This document shows, in pieces, positions 10,528 through 24,200 of a stretch of DNA of 64,000 bases. Position 1 is the stretch's first letter. Each line of letters begins with the position of its first letter. This stretch comes from Hevea brasiliensis (lineage: Eukaryota; Streptophyta; Magnoliopsida; Malpighiales; Euphorbiaceae), in NCBI RefSeq assembly GCF_030052815.1, contig NC_079501.1:98658190-98722189 (forward strand), in the 5' to 3' direction. The notes beneath the pieces were generated by a model. That model worked only from the letters and a program-made list of their open reading frames with translations. It was not told the origin of the DNA and did not search any database. A program made the translations under genes and the position numbers.

Positions 10528-13500
10528 TTAGGCGCTCTTCAAGAATTCCATCACATGGGTATTGAAGGCTTCACATACCACTCGAAAACCCTGAAATCCA
10601 GCTCCCTTGGCTAATGCCTCAAATTCCTTTTCAGTTCTCTCTTTCCCACCGGGGTTATGAGCCAACATGATGCAGTCGATATGAACAGTTGTCCTGGTGG
10701 CGAGGCTGCTGTCTGGGGCCACCGGAAGAATGCATTCTGCTATGATCACCTTCCCATTTGGTGGCAGCGCTTTGTAACTATTCTTCAAGAATTTTAAGCA
10801 GTGTTCATCGCTCCAGTCATGGCATATCCACTGTACAAGAATCAAGAACACTTGCATTTTAGGCCAATAAAATTTCATTAAATATTATAGTTAGAGAATT
10901 GGGGAGCTCAAAACATCTTTAGAGAGAATCTTCTTGACAAGTCTTGTGATAACAAATTCATGGACTAGAGTTAACCAACTTATATGTCTTTCAATCATCT
11001 TATCTCTTACTATTTCACTCTTAGTTAAGCCCATTAGAACCAGGATAAGGGGTCTTTAAAATTGCAAACTTACCTTCATGAAAATGGCATCTCCTTTAGG
11101 AACGCTAACAAACATGTCTCCACCAACATGCTCTACGCCTACAAGCAAAAACAAGTATCTGTGTGAAAAATCAACCAGGATTGATATTAAGAAAACGATT
11201 GGAAATTGGAAGGGGATTTGTAAATACCAGGAAGGGATGGAGCATCCTCAATTACATGGGGCAAATCGAAGTTAATGCCTTTGATCGAAGGGTATTTGGA
11301 GACGATCATGCTAAGGACAGCTCCAATACCACCACCAACATCCACAATAGAAGAAAGACCCTCAAAGCCTTTATAAGTCTCAAGAATTTTCTTCATGGTT
11401 ATGGTAGAGTGATCAGACATTCCCTTATTGAAAACCTTATTAAATCTTGGATCTGTGCCATGATATTCGAATGCTGTCATTCCATACGCCTTGTTAAATG
11501 GAATGCCTCCTTCAAGAACTGCATCTTTCAAATGATACCTGTAATCAACACAACCTTAAGTTACTTATCCATGAGAACATGTTTAATTAATATAAATGAA
11601 TCCACATCAAATTCATTTTAGAATCTGTAATTTAGATGTTTAGTGAATATAGTTATATAATAAAAAAAAAAAATCAATTAAAATTTTTTCATTATTTGTA
11701 TGAAATTAATTATATTCGGGTCAAATTCTATTAAATTTTATGGATTTTCAGTTTAATCCAATAATTTTAATTTTAGTAATTTTGAGCAATTCCATCCAAT
11801 TAGTTGCAGATTCATGCAATTGACTATAATTGTATTTCCAATTTTAATTAGCTGACCAAAATTAGGATTATAATTTTCAATCTCTCCTGCTTATCATAAT
11901 TTTATTGATTAAAATTGCCAAATTGTACTAAGATTATAAGTTTAATTTTGATCCATTGAGAAATTTAAAATGATATAAATGAAAATAGTATCAAAAGATT
12001 TATCTGGGCTGAGTCTTTTAGTTGTTAGGCTTCTAGCCTTTTTTTATCTGGGCCTGGGTTTTTTAATTGTTAGGCTTTTAGCTTTTTTTATCTGGGCCTG
12101 GGTTGGTAGTGTGACTGAGGTGTTGGGTTAAATGGGCTTTGAGCCTAAAGTCTTGTAATTCTTTTTGATGAATTTTTTCCTATGTTTTTAATAAAAAAAA
12201 ATTAATAAAATTTATTAAAATTAGCATCTAGAATTTTTGTTTTTTTTCTTTTTTAAAAAATAACTTTGAATAGGTAGAGAGCGACAAAATATGATTTTTT
12301 AAATAAAGTATATTTAGTATAAATTCAATTTTAAATAAAAATAAACTTAACAATTATTAACTTAAAAATAAAATTAATTAAAATATATACATAAATTTAT
12401 ATAAAAATATTTAATCAATGATTAATGATATGATTCTCAATATAAGATTATATATATATATATATATGAAAATGTGTGGTAGGTGAAATGGTGGCTCTTG
12501 TTTGTGGTTTGGGGCCCCTAACTGTCATTATCAGAATGAAAACACAGGCTGGTACCCATTAACTTGGTTCTATATCCATCACCTTTCTCTTTCAACTAAA
12601 ATATTATTATTAATAAAAATAAAAAGTAAAAAATTTTGATTTTAACTTAAAATTTGATGTAGTCATTTAAAATGGATTTCAGTTCATTCTAAAATAATTA
12701 TATTAAATTTAATTTAAAATTAAATTTTAGTAACATTTAATTAATATATTTGAAAATATATTTTTTATAAAAACAATTTCATATATTCTCCACTCATTTT
12801 TCTTTTCTTTTTTCAAATTCTCATCATCACATGTTCAACTTCTATTAATCTAAACCTTGAAAAAGAAAATCCCTTTTTACCATTCCAAAACAAAAATTTA
12901 AGTCATTGTTCTTATGATAATTAGTTTGAATGTTTGACAATAGTGACGAAACCAGCCTACAGCTAAATCTTTGTTGTATGCTGCAAGTCGTAATGAATAA
13001 ATAGTAAAATACTAATCATTCTGGGCATTGTAAGCCTTTTCTCATCACTCATCCACCAGTTTGTCTCTTCTTAATTTTCTTATTCCACAGCAGCTTCTCT
13101 TAAATTATTTACTTGTTGATCCCATTAATTTAAGTTGCAGAGCTTTACCAAATTCTCATACAAAGTATTATAAATAATTAAAAAATAATAATAATAAATC
13201 CCATGTTAGACAAATTCACAGTTTTCTTGAAATTAAACTTCATTCTAAGTACCCATCTATATTTGAAGTTGTAAAATAAGTTGAGAATTAAGAACTCAAT
13301 TAAAGAAAGAGTCAAGAGATTACCAGCTTTCCATGAGGACTTTATCCTGGTTCATGAGACAAAGAGCGGCAATTGAGACACCATCTTCATTCTTGGTCAA
13401 AAATTTGCAAACAGGGGCAAGACCATAGAGCCTCTCAACTTTGCCATCAGGAAGGGTTCTCAGAGAATAAGTAAGAACGGAGTAGCTGGCCAAGAGTCGC

Positions 13501-13742
13501 AAGATACGGTCCAACATCACTGGCGCATCTGGGTTCTTAGTGGGTAGCTGAGAAGCGATGTCAGACGGCGACAGGAATGCACCAGGACCTGCTTTTGCCA
13601 TGATTTCAAGTAGGTCGAGCTCAATGGCAGATTTCAGCACCATAGGCAACACTGATGCGCTAGCTAGTTGCATAGCAAACAGATTTGCTTCTTCATCTGA
13701 TACCTGAGTAGGAGTCATCTGAGTTTCGCCGGCTGAACCCAT
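10528..13742 (-). CDS. COMT: Caffeic acid 3-O-methyltransferase (COMT), four exons, intact
   Basis: Exons on the minus strand are 13742-13324, 11538-11228, 11138-11074 and 10830-10528, all with GT-AG introns (1785, 89 and 243 bp), giving 365 residues, the same length as alfalfa COMT. It methylates the 5-hydroxyl (or 3-hydroxyl) of caffeyl and 5-hydroxyconiferyl compounds with S-adenosylmethionine, in the cytosol, for syringyl lignin and related phenolics. An N-terminal dimerisation domain (about 1-120) is followed by a Rossmann methyltransferase domain. Catalytic His269, Asp270, Glu297 and Glu329 fall at exactly the alfalfa positions; Asp231 for SAM ribose is present, as are Met180, Phe172, Phe176 and His166 of the phenolic pocket. 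The glycine motif reads VDVGGGIGA with Ile211 where Thr is usual. No frameshift or stop was found, so it is probably functional. Confidence 0.95.
12000..12110. repeat. Short tandem repeat in COMT intron 1 (44-bp period)
   Basis: TATCTGGGC recurs at about 12001, 12045 and 12089, with GTTAGGCTT(C/T)TAGC between, giving two and a half imperfect 44-bp units inside the 1785-bp first intron of COMT. Confidence 0.7.
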
Positions 13743-13975
13743 TCTTGAATTGGTGGTTCTTTTTTACCTTGTTCAAGAATGGAGAGTGGACCAGTTAAAA
13801 TATAGTAAGGTTGAAGAAGGAAGAGGACAAAAAGAAGAAAAATTAAGGCTTTTTGCTATGTGGGTTTCAAGAATCAGTTATATATACATGGAGGTTTGCT
13901 CAACCACCTCCGAAGCTTTCCCTATGAAAACAGTACCCCACTGGCAATAAACAACGGAAGCCCCACCAAATAATT
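13743..13975 (-). promoter_or_regulatory. COMT promoter and 5' UTR with TATA box and MYB-type AC motifs
   Basis: On the minus strand a TATA box GTATATATAA lies at 13887-13878, about 135 bp before the ATG. Just upstream are CAACCACCTCC (13901-13911, plus strand) and ACCAAAT (13965-13971, plus strand). ACCAAAT fits the secondary-wall MYB element consensus ACC(A/T)A(A/C)(T/C) found in lignin-gene promoters. That these motifs act in vivo is inference. Confidence 0.55.
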
Positions 13976-15054
13976 CTTGAATTTTCTTTTGTGGATTATT
14001 TTGATGTTATGCCAAAAAAATCAATTAGTTTGAAAATTAATTTAAACAATAGGAGGTATACCAAATATGAAATACTTCTCGAGCAAATGTCAATTGATTT
14101 AATAATTATCTATTTAGTAAGTGAATTTTATTATATATATTATGTCTTAAATTTATAATATATTAAATTTAAATAGAAAATATTTAAATATTTGACGATA
14201 CTAAATTTATGATTTTTATAAATTTACATTCAAATTACTAATTTTGTTGTTGCTTATTTATAGTTTAACTATTGATATAAATTGTCTAACAATAATTATC
14301 AACACCTATCAATCAACATCCATCAATTAGTTGTAATTAATTGTAATATACTTGCTAATTTAAAGTTGGGTTCACATTATAGCATTATCAATAAAAATAT
14401 TTTATTTTTATTATATATTATTTATTTGTTATTCATAAATAAATTTCTCCTTTTATAATTAATATTTATGATAATATGTATATATAATTATTTAATCAAT
14501 TATTTTTTATGAGTTGCTATGATTTAATTGTATAGTCTTTCCAATTCGACATAATTAATGAAGTAGTTTTTATATTTTTGCGAAGAATTATTTAATTCAA
14601 ATAATTCTTATTTCAATTAACAATTTTGTGCATATTAGAAGTGACAAATTTAGTCACAAACTGTGATTAAAAACAAGAATATGACAGGAAAATAAGGAAC
14701 AACAGAGACAGACGAAAGAGATAAAGCTTTGGTTGATAGGTGTTGGGTTTATATATAAAAAATAAAATTATGCTGAGATATACATAAAAAAAAATAAAAT
14801 TATGGAATTAGTCAACTAGCTAAGTATTACAAGTCCAATATTATAGAGAAAGAAAAATGATGAGGAGGGTGACACAGTGGATGTGTAGCATTGAATCCCA
14901 TTGGCCATTGGAAAACAAATGAGTAGGTGGGTATTTGGTGGGGGACCTTACAATGCTATTTCTTCTTTCTTAATTCTTAATTATTAAGTTAATTAATTAA
15001 TTTTGATGTAACGTTCATTTTCTTCAAATCCACTCCTTCACTTGTCCCTCATCA

Positions 15055-15098
<44 letters not shown>

Positions 15099-15719
15099 TT
15101 CGAACATTGAAGCAAGGCAGTTTAGTTAATACTGTGGAGTCCACGTTTGAAACATTTCAAAGGAAAATTGCATTGAGCTGAGTTAATCTTAACTATGCTA
15201 AATAATTTGATTGATGAAACGAAATTAGAAATTTGGGTTAAAAATAAATGAAGATAAGGAAAAGGAAAGTGAAATGGGATGATGGTGATTTTGAACTTAG
15301 AAAACAAGCTTCGCGCATTGATTGGCTACGCCTAACTAATCGCTGAAGGCAACGCCTTACCTACCACACGGCAATCATGGATGGGGACGGCAACTATTAT
15401 GGACCAAAATGATTTTGACCATTCTTCTCGAAGTGAGGATTTTATTTTATTTATGCTCAAGGGAAGGAAAAATTCAGAACCCAATGTCATACTCTTCACC
15501 AACCTCTACCAAACATTTCCATTTTCTATAGATTATATGAATAAATAAATGAATAAAAACCACTCTAAATTTTGATTTCATCTTTCTACATCTATCCTTC
15601 TTAATTTTTACTATTAATGATAAGTGAAAATATTTTAATACTCTTTAAAATAATTTTTATTATTTCATCTTTAAAATTTATTATTATGAATACATTTGTT
15701 ATTAATTTTTTATTATCAT
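13976..15719. other. Intergenic region upstream of COMT
   Basis: AT-rich; no coding sequence recognised. A TA microsatellite sits at 15055-15094 and a less AT-rich patch at 15300-15440. The minus-strand frame at 15307-15122 has no recognisable features. Confidence 0.5.
15055..15094. repeat. (TA)n microsatellite
   Basis: An almost pure TA tract with one AC interruption near its start. Confidence 0.9.
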
Positions 15720-16350
15720 TATTTTTTTTTTATCAAATATAGTAGTCTCGTTGGAAAAAGGAAGGGCTAGAGCCTAAGTACATAGAGATAACCATAAAGG
15801 TCCTTGGCCAAGAATAAGCCCTAAATCTATCCTATAACATAACCCATTACAAAAAGCTCAATTCACTTAGCAAACCACAATTCGGTAGCACAAAGTAGTC
15901 ATAAATTATGCCGTTTGAACTCCTCCTACCATAGAAAACTCAAAGTTGAGGCATACAACATTCGGATGAGCCATTCCCTAGCAAGATCGAAGGAGTTAGT
16001 AAGCTAGACATTAAAGAGGGCCATCACAAGAAATGATCCAGGCCCTGGAACCCAAGAAGATGACTAGAGAGGTGGTTTCCTAGCAGTTGGTAGACTGCAC
16101 CAGTAAAGGACATGGGGCAATAAAGACTATTCCCATCAGCGACCCATTTGCTCCCTACCACTAGATTTAGCTCGTAAACGAATGTCTTTGCCTCATGCCT
16201 CTAACTTGAAACAGCCACACAATAAAAGCAACAAAACAAAGCAGCATTACCCTCATATTTAAGGCCATCTTCCTCATCCAATTGTTACACACCCCAACTA
16301 ATAGTGGGGAATGTAACACCCACGACTGGCCAAGGAAGGAGGCTCCTCCC
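15720..16350 (-). mobile_element. Probable 3' end of an L1-type LINE (decayed)
   Basis: Read on the minus strand, moderately GC-balanced non-coding sequence ends in CTACTATATTTGATAAAAAA, the style of 3' UTR plus poly(A) seen in plant L1 elements. No protein domain remains to confirm it, so this is a call on terminal structure only. The LTR retrotransposon at 16361 is inserted next to or into it. Confidence 0.3.
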
Positions 16351-16360
16351 CTACCTGAGA

Positions 16361-18195
16361 TGTAACACTCATAATTTTTAAATAATTAATTTATATGTAA
16401 ATATAAATATTTTAGTCTAACCCTTAGTGTTGTGGGTTTTGCGTAGGTACTTTTGTTTCGTGGCAATTTGACCGTCGCCCGGATCTATAATTTGGAGCCG
16501 AGCAGATAAACTGTCATAATCACTTCAGAATCAGGTTAAAGTTATAGGATGCCCCATCATTTTCAGAAGCCCCGGATGTGTTCTAAGTATCAGAATTGGC
16601 ATAGATAAACCCGAACTCCGAGTTTCTTCAATTTTATAGTGTTGGGTTTAGAATAAAATTTTATAAAATATTCGTAGGTAGCTAAAAAATTATAATTTCT
16701 TTTTTATTAGTTTAGTAATATTGCTAAGGACCGCGAGGTAAAATTTTAAAATTTTTAGAGCTCGTTTAGGTAGTTTTTGGAAAAAATGGTTAATTGCAGG
16801 GACTAAATTATAATTTTTCAAAATTATGGTTGTTAACTATTTGGATGGGCCCAGGAGGGGACATGTGATGTGATTGAGATATGGTTGTGTGACTTGTGGA
16901 TATAGAAGTATATTTTTGAGCCATTTTACAGGTTAGATAGGTCCTAGGTATAGGAGGAAATTTGCCAGATTTTCGGCACAACTTAGGGTGTCTTTAGTTC
17001 TTTTTAAGCTTGTATTGAGTCACTTATATTAAGTAATTATAATGTAATTGTCAGGTGAGCCAAGACAGCCTTCCTCCTTCACCTAGCCACCATAGTGACC
17101 TTGGTTTACGTTTGTGAGTAAAATATTGATTTTAATTATAATTTCAATATTGGCATTCCCATGCATCATTTATAAATATATATTTACGTAGTTAAATACT
17201 AGGCATGATATATATTGCATTTTTAATTGATGAAATGAATATAGATGTTGTTTTATGGTAATTTAGAGCTATGTGTATGGGTAGTGTGTGTGTGTGGTGA
17301 TATTGGATATGGGTAGGACCGGTAGATGCGACTGGAGCTTGACTCACTGAGACCTGATCCTATTGTGGTTAAGACGGGGTAGGCATGGCTCGAGTTGATC
17401 TCGCTAGCCCCCGCATTTGGACTATTAAGAGAAAGTCCAGCTTGAGATGTACTTGCTGGCAGAGTTTAGATTTAAGAGAGCTGTTTAGGGGATTAGCTCC
17501 CATATATATATATTGTTTGAACATTTTATAGGTGTGTGAGTGCTCTAAATTTCCTTCTTGCTGTCTATGATGTGACTTGTATGAAATCTTTAAAGGTGTT
17601 CCATTCCATCCCTTAGGGTGTACTAGCCTTAGATAGCTATAAAAATTGTATTTAAAATTAATATTTTACTCTCTGAGTCGAACGCTCACTCCTGTTCACC
17701 TTATTTTTCCAGGATACAAGAGATTTCTGGTTGAGTTTTAATCTATCTCTCCTTTTCACAGGTCTTTTAGTAAATCTGTTATGTTTTGTATAACTTTATT
17801 AAATTCTAGAACTCCACATGTGTTATAAGTATTTTATTTGATTTGGGTCTGTAATATAATGTCGTGTTGGATCTGTAAATCTATTAAATGCATGTATGAT
17901 TGGATTGGATGAGGGAGCTGAGCTCCCATTTGATTTTATGATATGATGAGTATGTGGAGGGTGAGCTGAGCTCTCCAAAGTGATATATATTGTGCTTACA
18001 GGTTGGGTGAGTAAAAAACTCTCCGTTAGGTGGTCCGTGTTATGGCCGGACTTTGTCCAGTTAATTTCTTGAAATTGGGCTCAATATGAGCCTTAAGATT
18101 GGGTTAAGGAGTAGTTAGACTTACTACGGGCCTCGGGGGCTTTATGCTAGCCCAAGTCCTAGTGCTAGTCCGACCCGTGGGATCGGGTCGTGACA
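16361..18195 (+). repeat. 5' LTR of the F1 element
   Basis: 1835 bp, starts TGTAACACTC and ends GTCGTGACA, with canonical TG...CA ends. It is preceded by TGAGA. Confidence 0.92.
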
Positions 18196-18216
18196 ATTAT
18201 GATATCAGAGCTTAGG
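18196..18216 (+). promoter_or_regulatory. Primer binding site of the F1 element
   Basis: ATGATATCAGAGC right after the LTR is one or two bases from TGGTATCAGAGC, the complement of the initiator methionine tRNA 3' end that primes most plant gypsy and copia elements. Confidence 0.75.
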
Positions 18217-21200
18217 CTTTAGATTCATGGGAAAGTGTGCACCTAGAGTTGTCACATGCGTAGTATAGGATTTTATTTCATCTTTTTCTATAACTCTTTG
18301 TTTTTAGCTTCTGCGTTATACCTCAGATAATATAAGAGTGATTCAGTTAGTGTCTTAATTTTCGTGGAGTACACAGAGATGTGAAATAGAGTTAGCAGAC
18401 ATATTGAGGTCTGCCATGAGGATACGTACTCCAAGAAATGCTATGTTTTTGTCAGTATGGGTTTAAGTGGCGTGCCTATTTGGTGCAAGACATGACGACA
18501 TAAAGGTGATTTTTAGCAATATAGCTACCCTAAGTGAGAGTGAGGGTACCACTGCTGGCAGTCATCGGTGGATAGCCTAGTCATAGTAAGTTCATGCTAT
18601 CAGCGGATTCAAAAGAGATAAGAGATCAACAGATCTAGTATGTCGGGATGTACCATAGTAACTATACAATATTCTCGATGTTTGTGCTGTAAGTTGCAGA
18701 TTACAATAATGACATGGGATTATTGTGTAGAGCTATGTGCTTCTCCGTGATGCACCATGATTAGGGTGTTTATAAACAACCTCTATTTTAGTACAGTTAT
18801 GCCATAACAGAATTCTACATCTGTAGAGGAGTTGGAAACTCTTAGTTAGGGGTCTAGAGTCAGAATATCAAAAGGTCACAGTTGCTTGGTAACTAGAGTC
18901 AGTGACTTAGTTACCCTAGCATGAGCTAGAGTTACATCAAGAGTTGCCATCAGACCAGAGGTTTCAAATTAGATGCAAGGTAAAGGTGACCATCTGGTCT
19001 TCAGTGTAGGATTTTGGACAGTTTTGGCATTACAAAAGGCATTTTGCCTAAAGCTTAGTGAGAATAGTATGCCTTGCATGTGTTAGTAAGGTGCAAGTAC
19101 AACCCTACTACCTAAAGAAGGTCGAAAACTGTGAATGATGATTTAAAGAGTTGTGGTATGATAAAAATGTAAATAATCTGACATTGTTTTGGCTAATTAA
19201 ATGGATAGGGGAAATTAGAATTGCTATAGATCCCCTCCTTCAGATAGTAGGAGGTAGTATGCAGTCCAAAGGGGTAGGACCAGAGATCAAATAGGGAATG
19301 TATGACTGTTATTCCCTGAGTTCATCCTTAGCTTCTTATTACTCAAGACAAAAGTATACTTCAAATAAAGAAAAAGAAAATGACAGAAGTTAGCATCAAT
19401 AAATCATAAAATATGTATATAAAAAGGGGTGTAAAAGGAGAAGATTAAATAGTTGGTTCAAATGCAACAGAAGAGATAACCTAAATGCTAGTAGAAGTAT
19501 TAGATAAAATGATTAAAGGGCCAAATTTGAGTAGCATCGAGGTGTAGATGACGTGATAGGAATAGTGAAAAAGGTATATGTTTCTAATAGGACAGTCAAG
19601 TTAAGAAAGAGAGTAGAGCTAAAGAATAAAATAGTCAAAGTTTGGATTCGAGTAAGATAAAAGAATTTGGTTAAAGAATGAACTGAAAAGCCCAGATTAG
19701 GATAAGAATGGGAAGAATGGAGCCAAGATATAGAGGAGGCAAATGTGGTTCTCGGGAAGGTAAATGAGATAAACAGAAAGGCAAGGATAGAGAGTTTAGA
19801 AATGGATGACATTAGGGATAACGTTTGTTAAGGTAAAAAACCTAGAAGTGTCAAACTTAGAGCAGGTCGTAGTTGATGCAGTGTTAGGAACCTGAACCTG
19901 GAGCTTAGAGTTGTAGGATCTGGATTAGACATTGTCTATTTTCTGTCCCCAAGTTATAATAAGGAGGTGATAACAGAAAGTTAGGTGAGGTGTGCAACCA
20001 AAGTAGGTAGTAGCTGTAGAGTGTTGTGGTAACTTGAATTATCTTATAAGACAAAGAAGCAAAGTTGGGAGGAGTAAGCTGAATAAAAGCCAACATAAGG
20101 GATTTAAATATGCAAGATGAGGAAAAAGAATGAGGGATAATGTTATAGAGGCTTAATGTTAAAATTCAGAATGGTGAGGCCTAGAGTCTATAATTGGAGT
20201 TGGACAGATATTTTCAGTGTAACCGATAGAATAATTATGTAAAACAAAAAATGATAGTATGATAATATGTAGTAGAACACTAATAAAGGTCAAAATAGGA
20301 CAAAGTGGGTGTAGATGTAATTATAAGTTATTAAGAAGTATATGGATTATAGGAGTGATTATTAGTAAGATTGGAGTATATCTGAAAGAATCTATCTATT
20401 ACTGCTTTATCTTCCAGAACATAACTAGGTATAATGTGCATTAGACAAATAATAATAAGTATAGAGAACAAATGGAGAATAAAAGAGATTATAAATTCCA
20501 AGGTGATATGTTGGATGGGGTAACAATATGACATGGATAGGTATAGTTGATATCTTATGATAAAAGACAACAACTGCAAAGAAGTAATGAAACTAAAACG
20601 GAAGACTAAATGGTATGAGCTAAACCTTGTTTATCAAACAATGGTATACCATAAATGGTGGGAGAAGATTTCTCCTTCTTTCCAATTAGCTTGTATTTCG
20701 ATCTTAGGAGATTAAATTAAAAAGAGAGGTCGTGTCAAAGTGACCCAATTAGTTGAAATTTTGATGGACGTTAGTACGTATCCAATCTTTTGAGGCGAAA
20801 ATGACGGTAAGTACATACCTAATGTCAAGGATGAAAAGACAATTAGGATAGCGACTGGAGTTATATCAAGTTAGTTACCAATGTTTGCAACCTTTCTAAA
20901 CTATGAGCTGGAGGAAGTGCTATTTATGGATAAGTTATAGTGGGTGAAATTATTGCTGATGGGTAGATTTGAGACTGAAGTCTGGAGAGCCGTGGACAGT
21001 ATGTGTAGTTGTATTAAGGAGAATGAACACGTGAAGTATCTTGACCAAAATTATAGCCTAGCACATTTTTCCCACAACCATGTTAGTTTAGGTGAAACTT
21101 ATAGTTTCAAGGCTTCTATCTAACCATGATGAGCGATTTCCTTCAAAGGGTAGTAGGGAATGATAATGTTCTGATAGTCAAGTTGGGAAAGGAAATACGA

Positions 21201-21259
21201 GAAGAATTTTCTATGGTCAATTACAAGTGTTACATGATGTGAAGGATGTGCTGGTAGGA
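18217..21259 (+). other. Degenerate internal region of the F1 element
   Basis: About 3 kb where gag and protease/RT would be expected, but no frame on the plus strand shows zinc knuckle, protease or RT motifs. Minus-strand frames at 19812-19513 and 20096-19905 have no recognisable domain and I do not call them genes. Either heavily mutated coding sequence or a non-coding interior. Confidence 0.5.
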
Positions 21260-21264
21260 GCCAA

Positions 21265-24200
21265 TGTAACACCCCAATGTAACACCCCTATTTGTATAGC
21301 CTGGTATATTTCACTGTTCTGGTGACCGGTGTCGGTCCGGACAATTAAGGGGATTAGAACCACACTTAAGTCAATTAGAGAAGCCATAAACACAAATAAT
21401 TAGTAATGTTCAATTAGTTAAGTATAAATAAGAAAAACAGAACATAAGAAGTTAAACGAGCCGAGAGTCACAACGATGGGTGACCTCCTCGGGAACGACT
21501 GCGAAGTCGTTTTAAACTCAAATTTCGAATCGTAAAATGTGACGCCGTGGTCCTTAGGACCATTATGAACACAGTGAAAAAGAGAAAATCACGAAAATGA
21601 ACTGTTAAGCCAGTCAAATAATTAGGTCAGGGAGCCGGAAGAAATATTGAATTATTTGCAAACAGGGATGAACCGACGAGGGGCAATTTGGTCAATTGAG
21701 CCTGAGAGCTGACTCCTGACCTAACTGTCAAATAAAATCGGGGAAAAGAAAATTTCAGAATCGAGAATTAAATTAAAGAACTAATAGAAAAATAGAAAAA
21801 AAAAAGAGGAAAATGAAAAAGTAAAAAAGGTGATGACATCATGCATGACCTCATGCATGATGTCATAAACAAATTAATTAAATTATTTATTAAATTGGAT
21901 TTTTGGTCTTCTAAAAGGGATAAAGATAAAAGAAAATAAAAAGAAAAAAAAATTAGAAAAATCCTTCTTCTTCTCCCTTGGTTGCCGCCTCACTTTCATC
22001 TTCCCTCTCCCTCACCCAAAACCTCCATTAAAGCTTATTTTGAGCTTAATCAAATCCCTAATTCCACCATAGAAAGTTAAACCTCCAATATTAAACCTTG
22101 ATTTCAAGCCTTGATAGAAGACTTAACAACAAAAAAAAAAAGGAAGAAAGGAAAGAAATTCTGCACTAAGGTTAGTAGATTAAATTTGATTTCTTTTGTT
22201 GAATTAGTTGTGTTATTAGCCTAATTAACTAGAAACTAAAGAAATGAAAAAAAAATGTGAGGGACCATTACTGAAATTTCTGCCATCCATGGATGTATGA
22301 GAGTTTGATGTATTTTAAATGAATTAAAGGTGCTAGTAAACTTATATGAGTATGGTAGTATGATGGAAATGCATAAATGTGATTAATTGTAATAAGTAGT
22401 GAGATTAGGATTAGGAGGCCTAGGGTTTTGAGGCAAATTTTGGAGAAATGCATAAATGATAACTTTGACCTATTGTGAAGAGAAAAATGGTCAATAATGA
22501 CCAAAGGAGATGTGTGGGAATTGTTGGAATGGAAGTCAAATTCGTAGGGTAAATGGTCATGCTGCTAGCAGCATGACCAAGCCAACTTTGAAGGACCAAA
22601 ACGGAAATTTTACAAGTCCAATTGATATGCCATCAATTGGAGATGAAAATAGACATAAAATGCCACAATTTTCATTAAGGAACCATGGCCAAAAATTGAC
22701 TAAAACTTAGTGAACCAATTGACCAAAGTGAAATGAGAGCAGGCTGCCACTGTACAAACTGACCAAGTGAACAGTGTTTGTTCATTTGGTCATAACTCGA
22801 GCTAGGCAGGTCAAATTGATCTGAAATTTTACCAGTAGTTAGATCACATATAGACCTAAAACTTTCATGAAGAACACAAGTCCAAATTCTGCCAGCAACC
22901 AAGCCATTTGGCCACCCCAAGTTGGTGACTCAAATCTGCCAGCACTCAACTTTGCCCAGAAAATCTGGGTTATGTTCCATCCAACAGCCCTGATTCAAAG
23001 GGGCATAACTTGAGCTACAAAACTCCAATTGGGGTTATTAAAAAATGAGAATAAACTTAAGATATTAAGGAACATTTTCTATGGAGGAAGTTTTGCCAAA
23101 TTCCAACAGTAAAATTGCCAATGGAACAGTGCAACTTGGAGCACCAAAACTGAAAATTTGACAATTTGGCCAAAAGGATTTAAGCTTTGAGAAAATGACC
23201 AAAACCAACAAATTTAATGACCAAAATGTGGTATGTGGGTGAAGTTGGAGTTCCCATACCTATTAAGCCTTAAAAAGTCAACAATTTGACTTGAATAGTG
23301 TTGTGGATAGTAACCTGAAACACAAAAACTTCGAGAACGTCGAAATTAGCACATTAAAGCTAGGTAAAAATTGAGTGAAATTTATTTTTAGATTTATGCT
23401 AAGTTATGGTACTGAAACACTGTGAAACTGTGTGTTTCAGCTGAAAAAGACTTGGAAATTCGAAGAGACTGAGTCAAGGCTTAAAGGCGACTCAAGTCAG
23501 GTTTGTGCACAATAATAATTGTTTAAATATTTTAATCTCAAAAATTTGACTTCTTTGATTAATTATGTACTGTGTTGCCATTTTGTAATCGTAAACGTGA
23601 CTTTGGAAATTGATCAAATTTCTCATAAATTGTTTATATAAATTGTTTTGAATTGATTTTATGTTCACACTTAGCATGACAGTATCACATTATTCCTCCT
23701 CCATTTATGGGGTTGAGATCGTTTATTTTCCTCCATCTCTGGCTTGCCAGTTGAGGTTGAGATCGGATGAGTACTCATTAGCTAGCTAGCCACCTCCCTC
23801 ATTGATTTCGATTAATGGGGTTGAGATTGCTTTGTCATAGTGTACAACACGGCATTGATCGGAAATTTTGTGTCATGGCTTAAGTTGTGTATGACTTTGG
23901 CAACACTGTGTTTATGAAATTGTTTGACTAAACTGTGTTTAATAGATTATTTGACAAAATGGTGTTGTTATGAGCTTTGAGATTTGCGAAATATGACTGA
24001 GAAATATTTAAATTGTGTTTTGGCAATGAATGATTTATATATTGCATTTTAAATTTTTATTGTGCACTACTGAGTATTTTATACTCAGCGATAGCTTATT
24101 TTGCTGTCGCAGATAAGAGCAAGGAGAAAGCAGCAGAGTGAGCTGCTATCGAATTGTGGACCCCTAAACATTTTGTATGGGTATTATTTTATACCCTTGT

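Noticed and set aside
11078..11621. Plus-strand frames of 65 and 152 residues
   Set aside because: They are antisense to COMT exons 2 and 3 on the minus strand.
9357..13742. Possible phenolic biosynthetic gene cluster (dioxygenase plus COMT)
   Set aside because: Only two adjacent genes, one of them 5'-incomplete and in opposite orientation; no further pathway enzymes nearby.
19513..20096. Minus-strand frames of 99 and 63 residues inside the F1 element
   Set aside because: No domain, unusual composition, and they lie in a decayed transposon interior.
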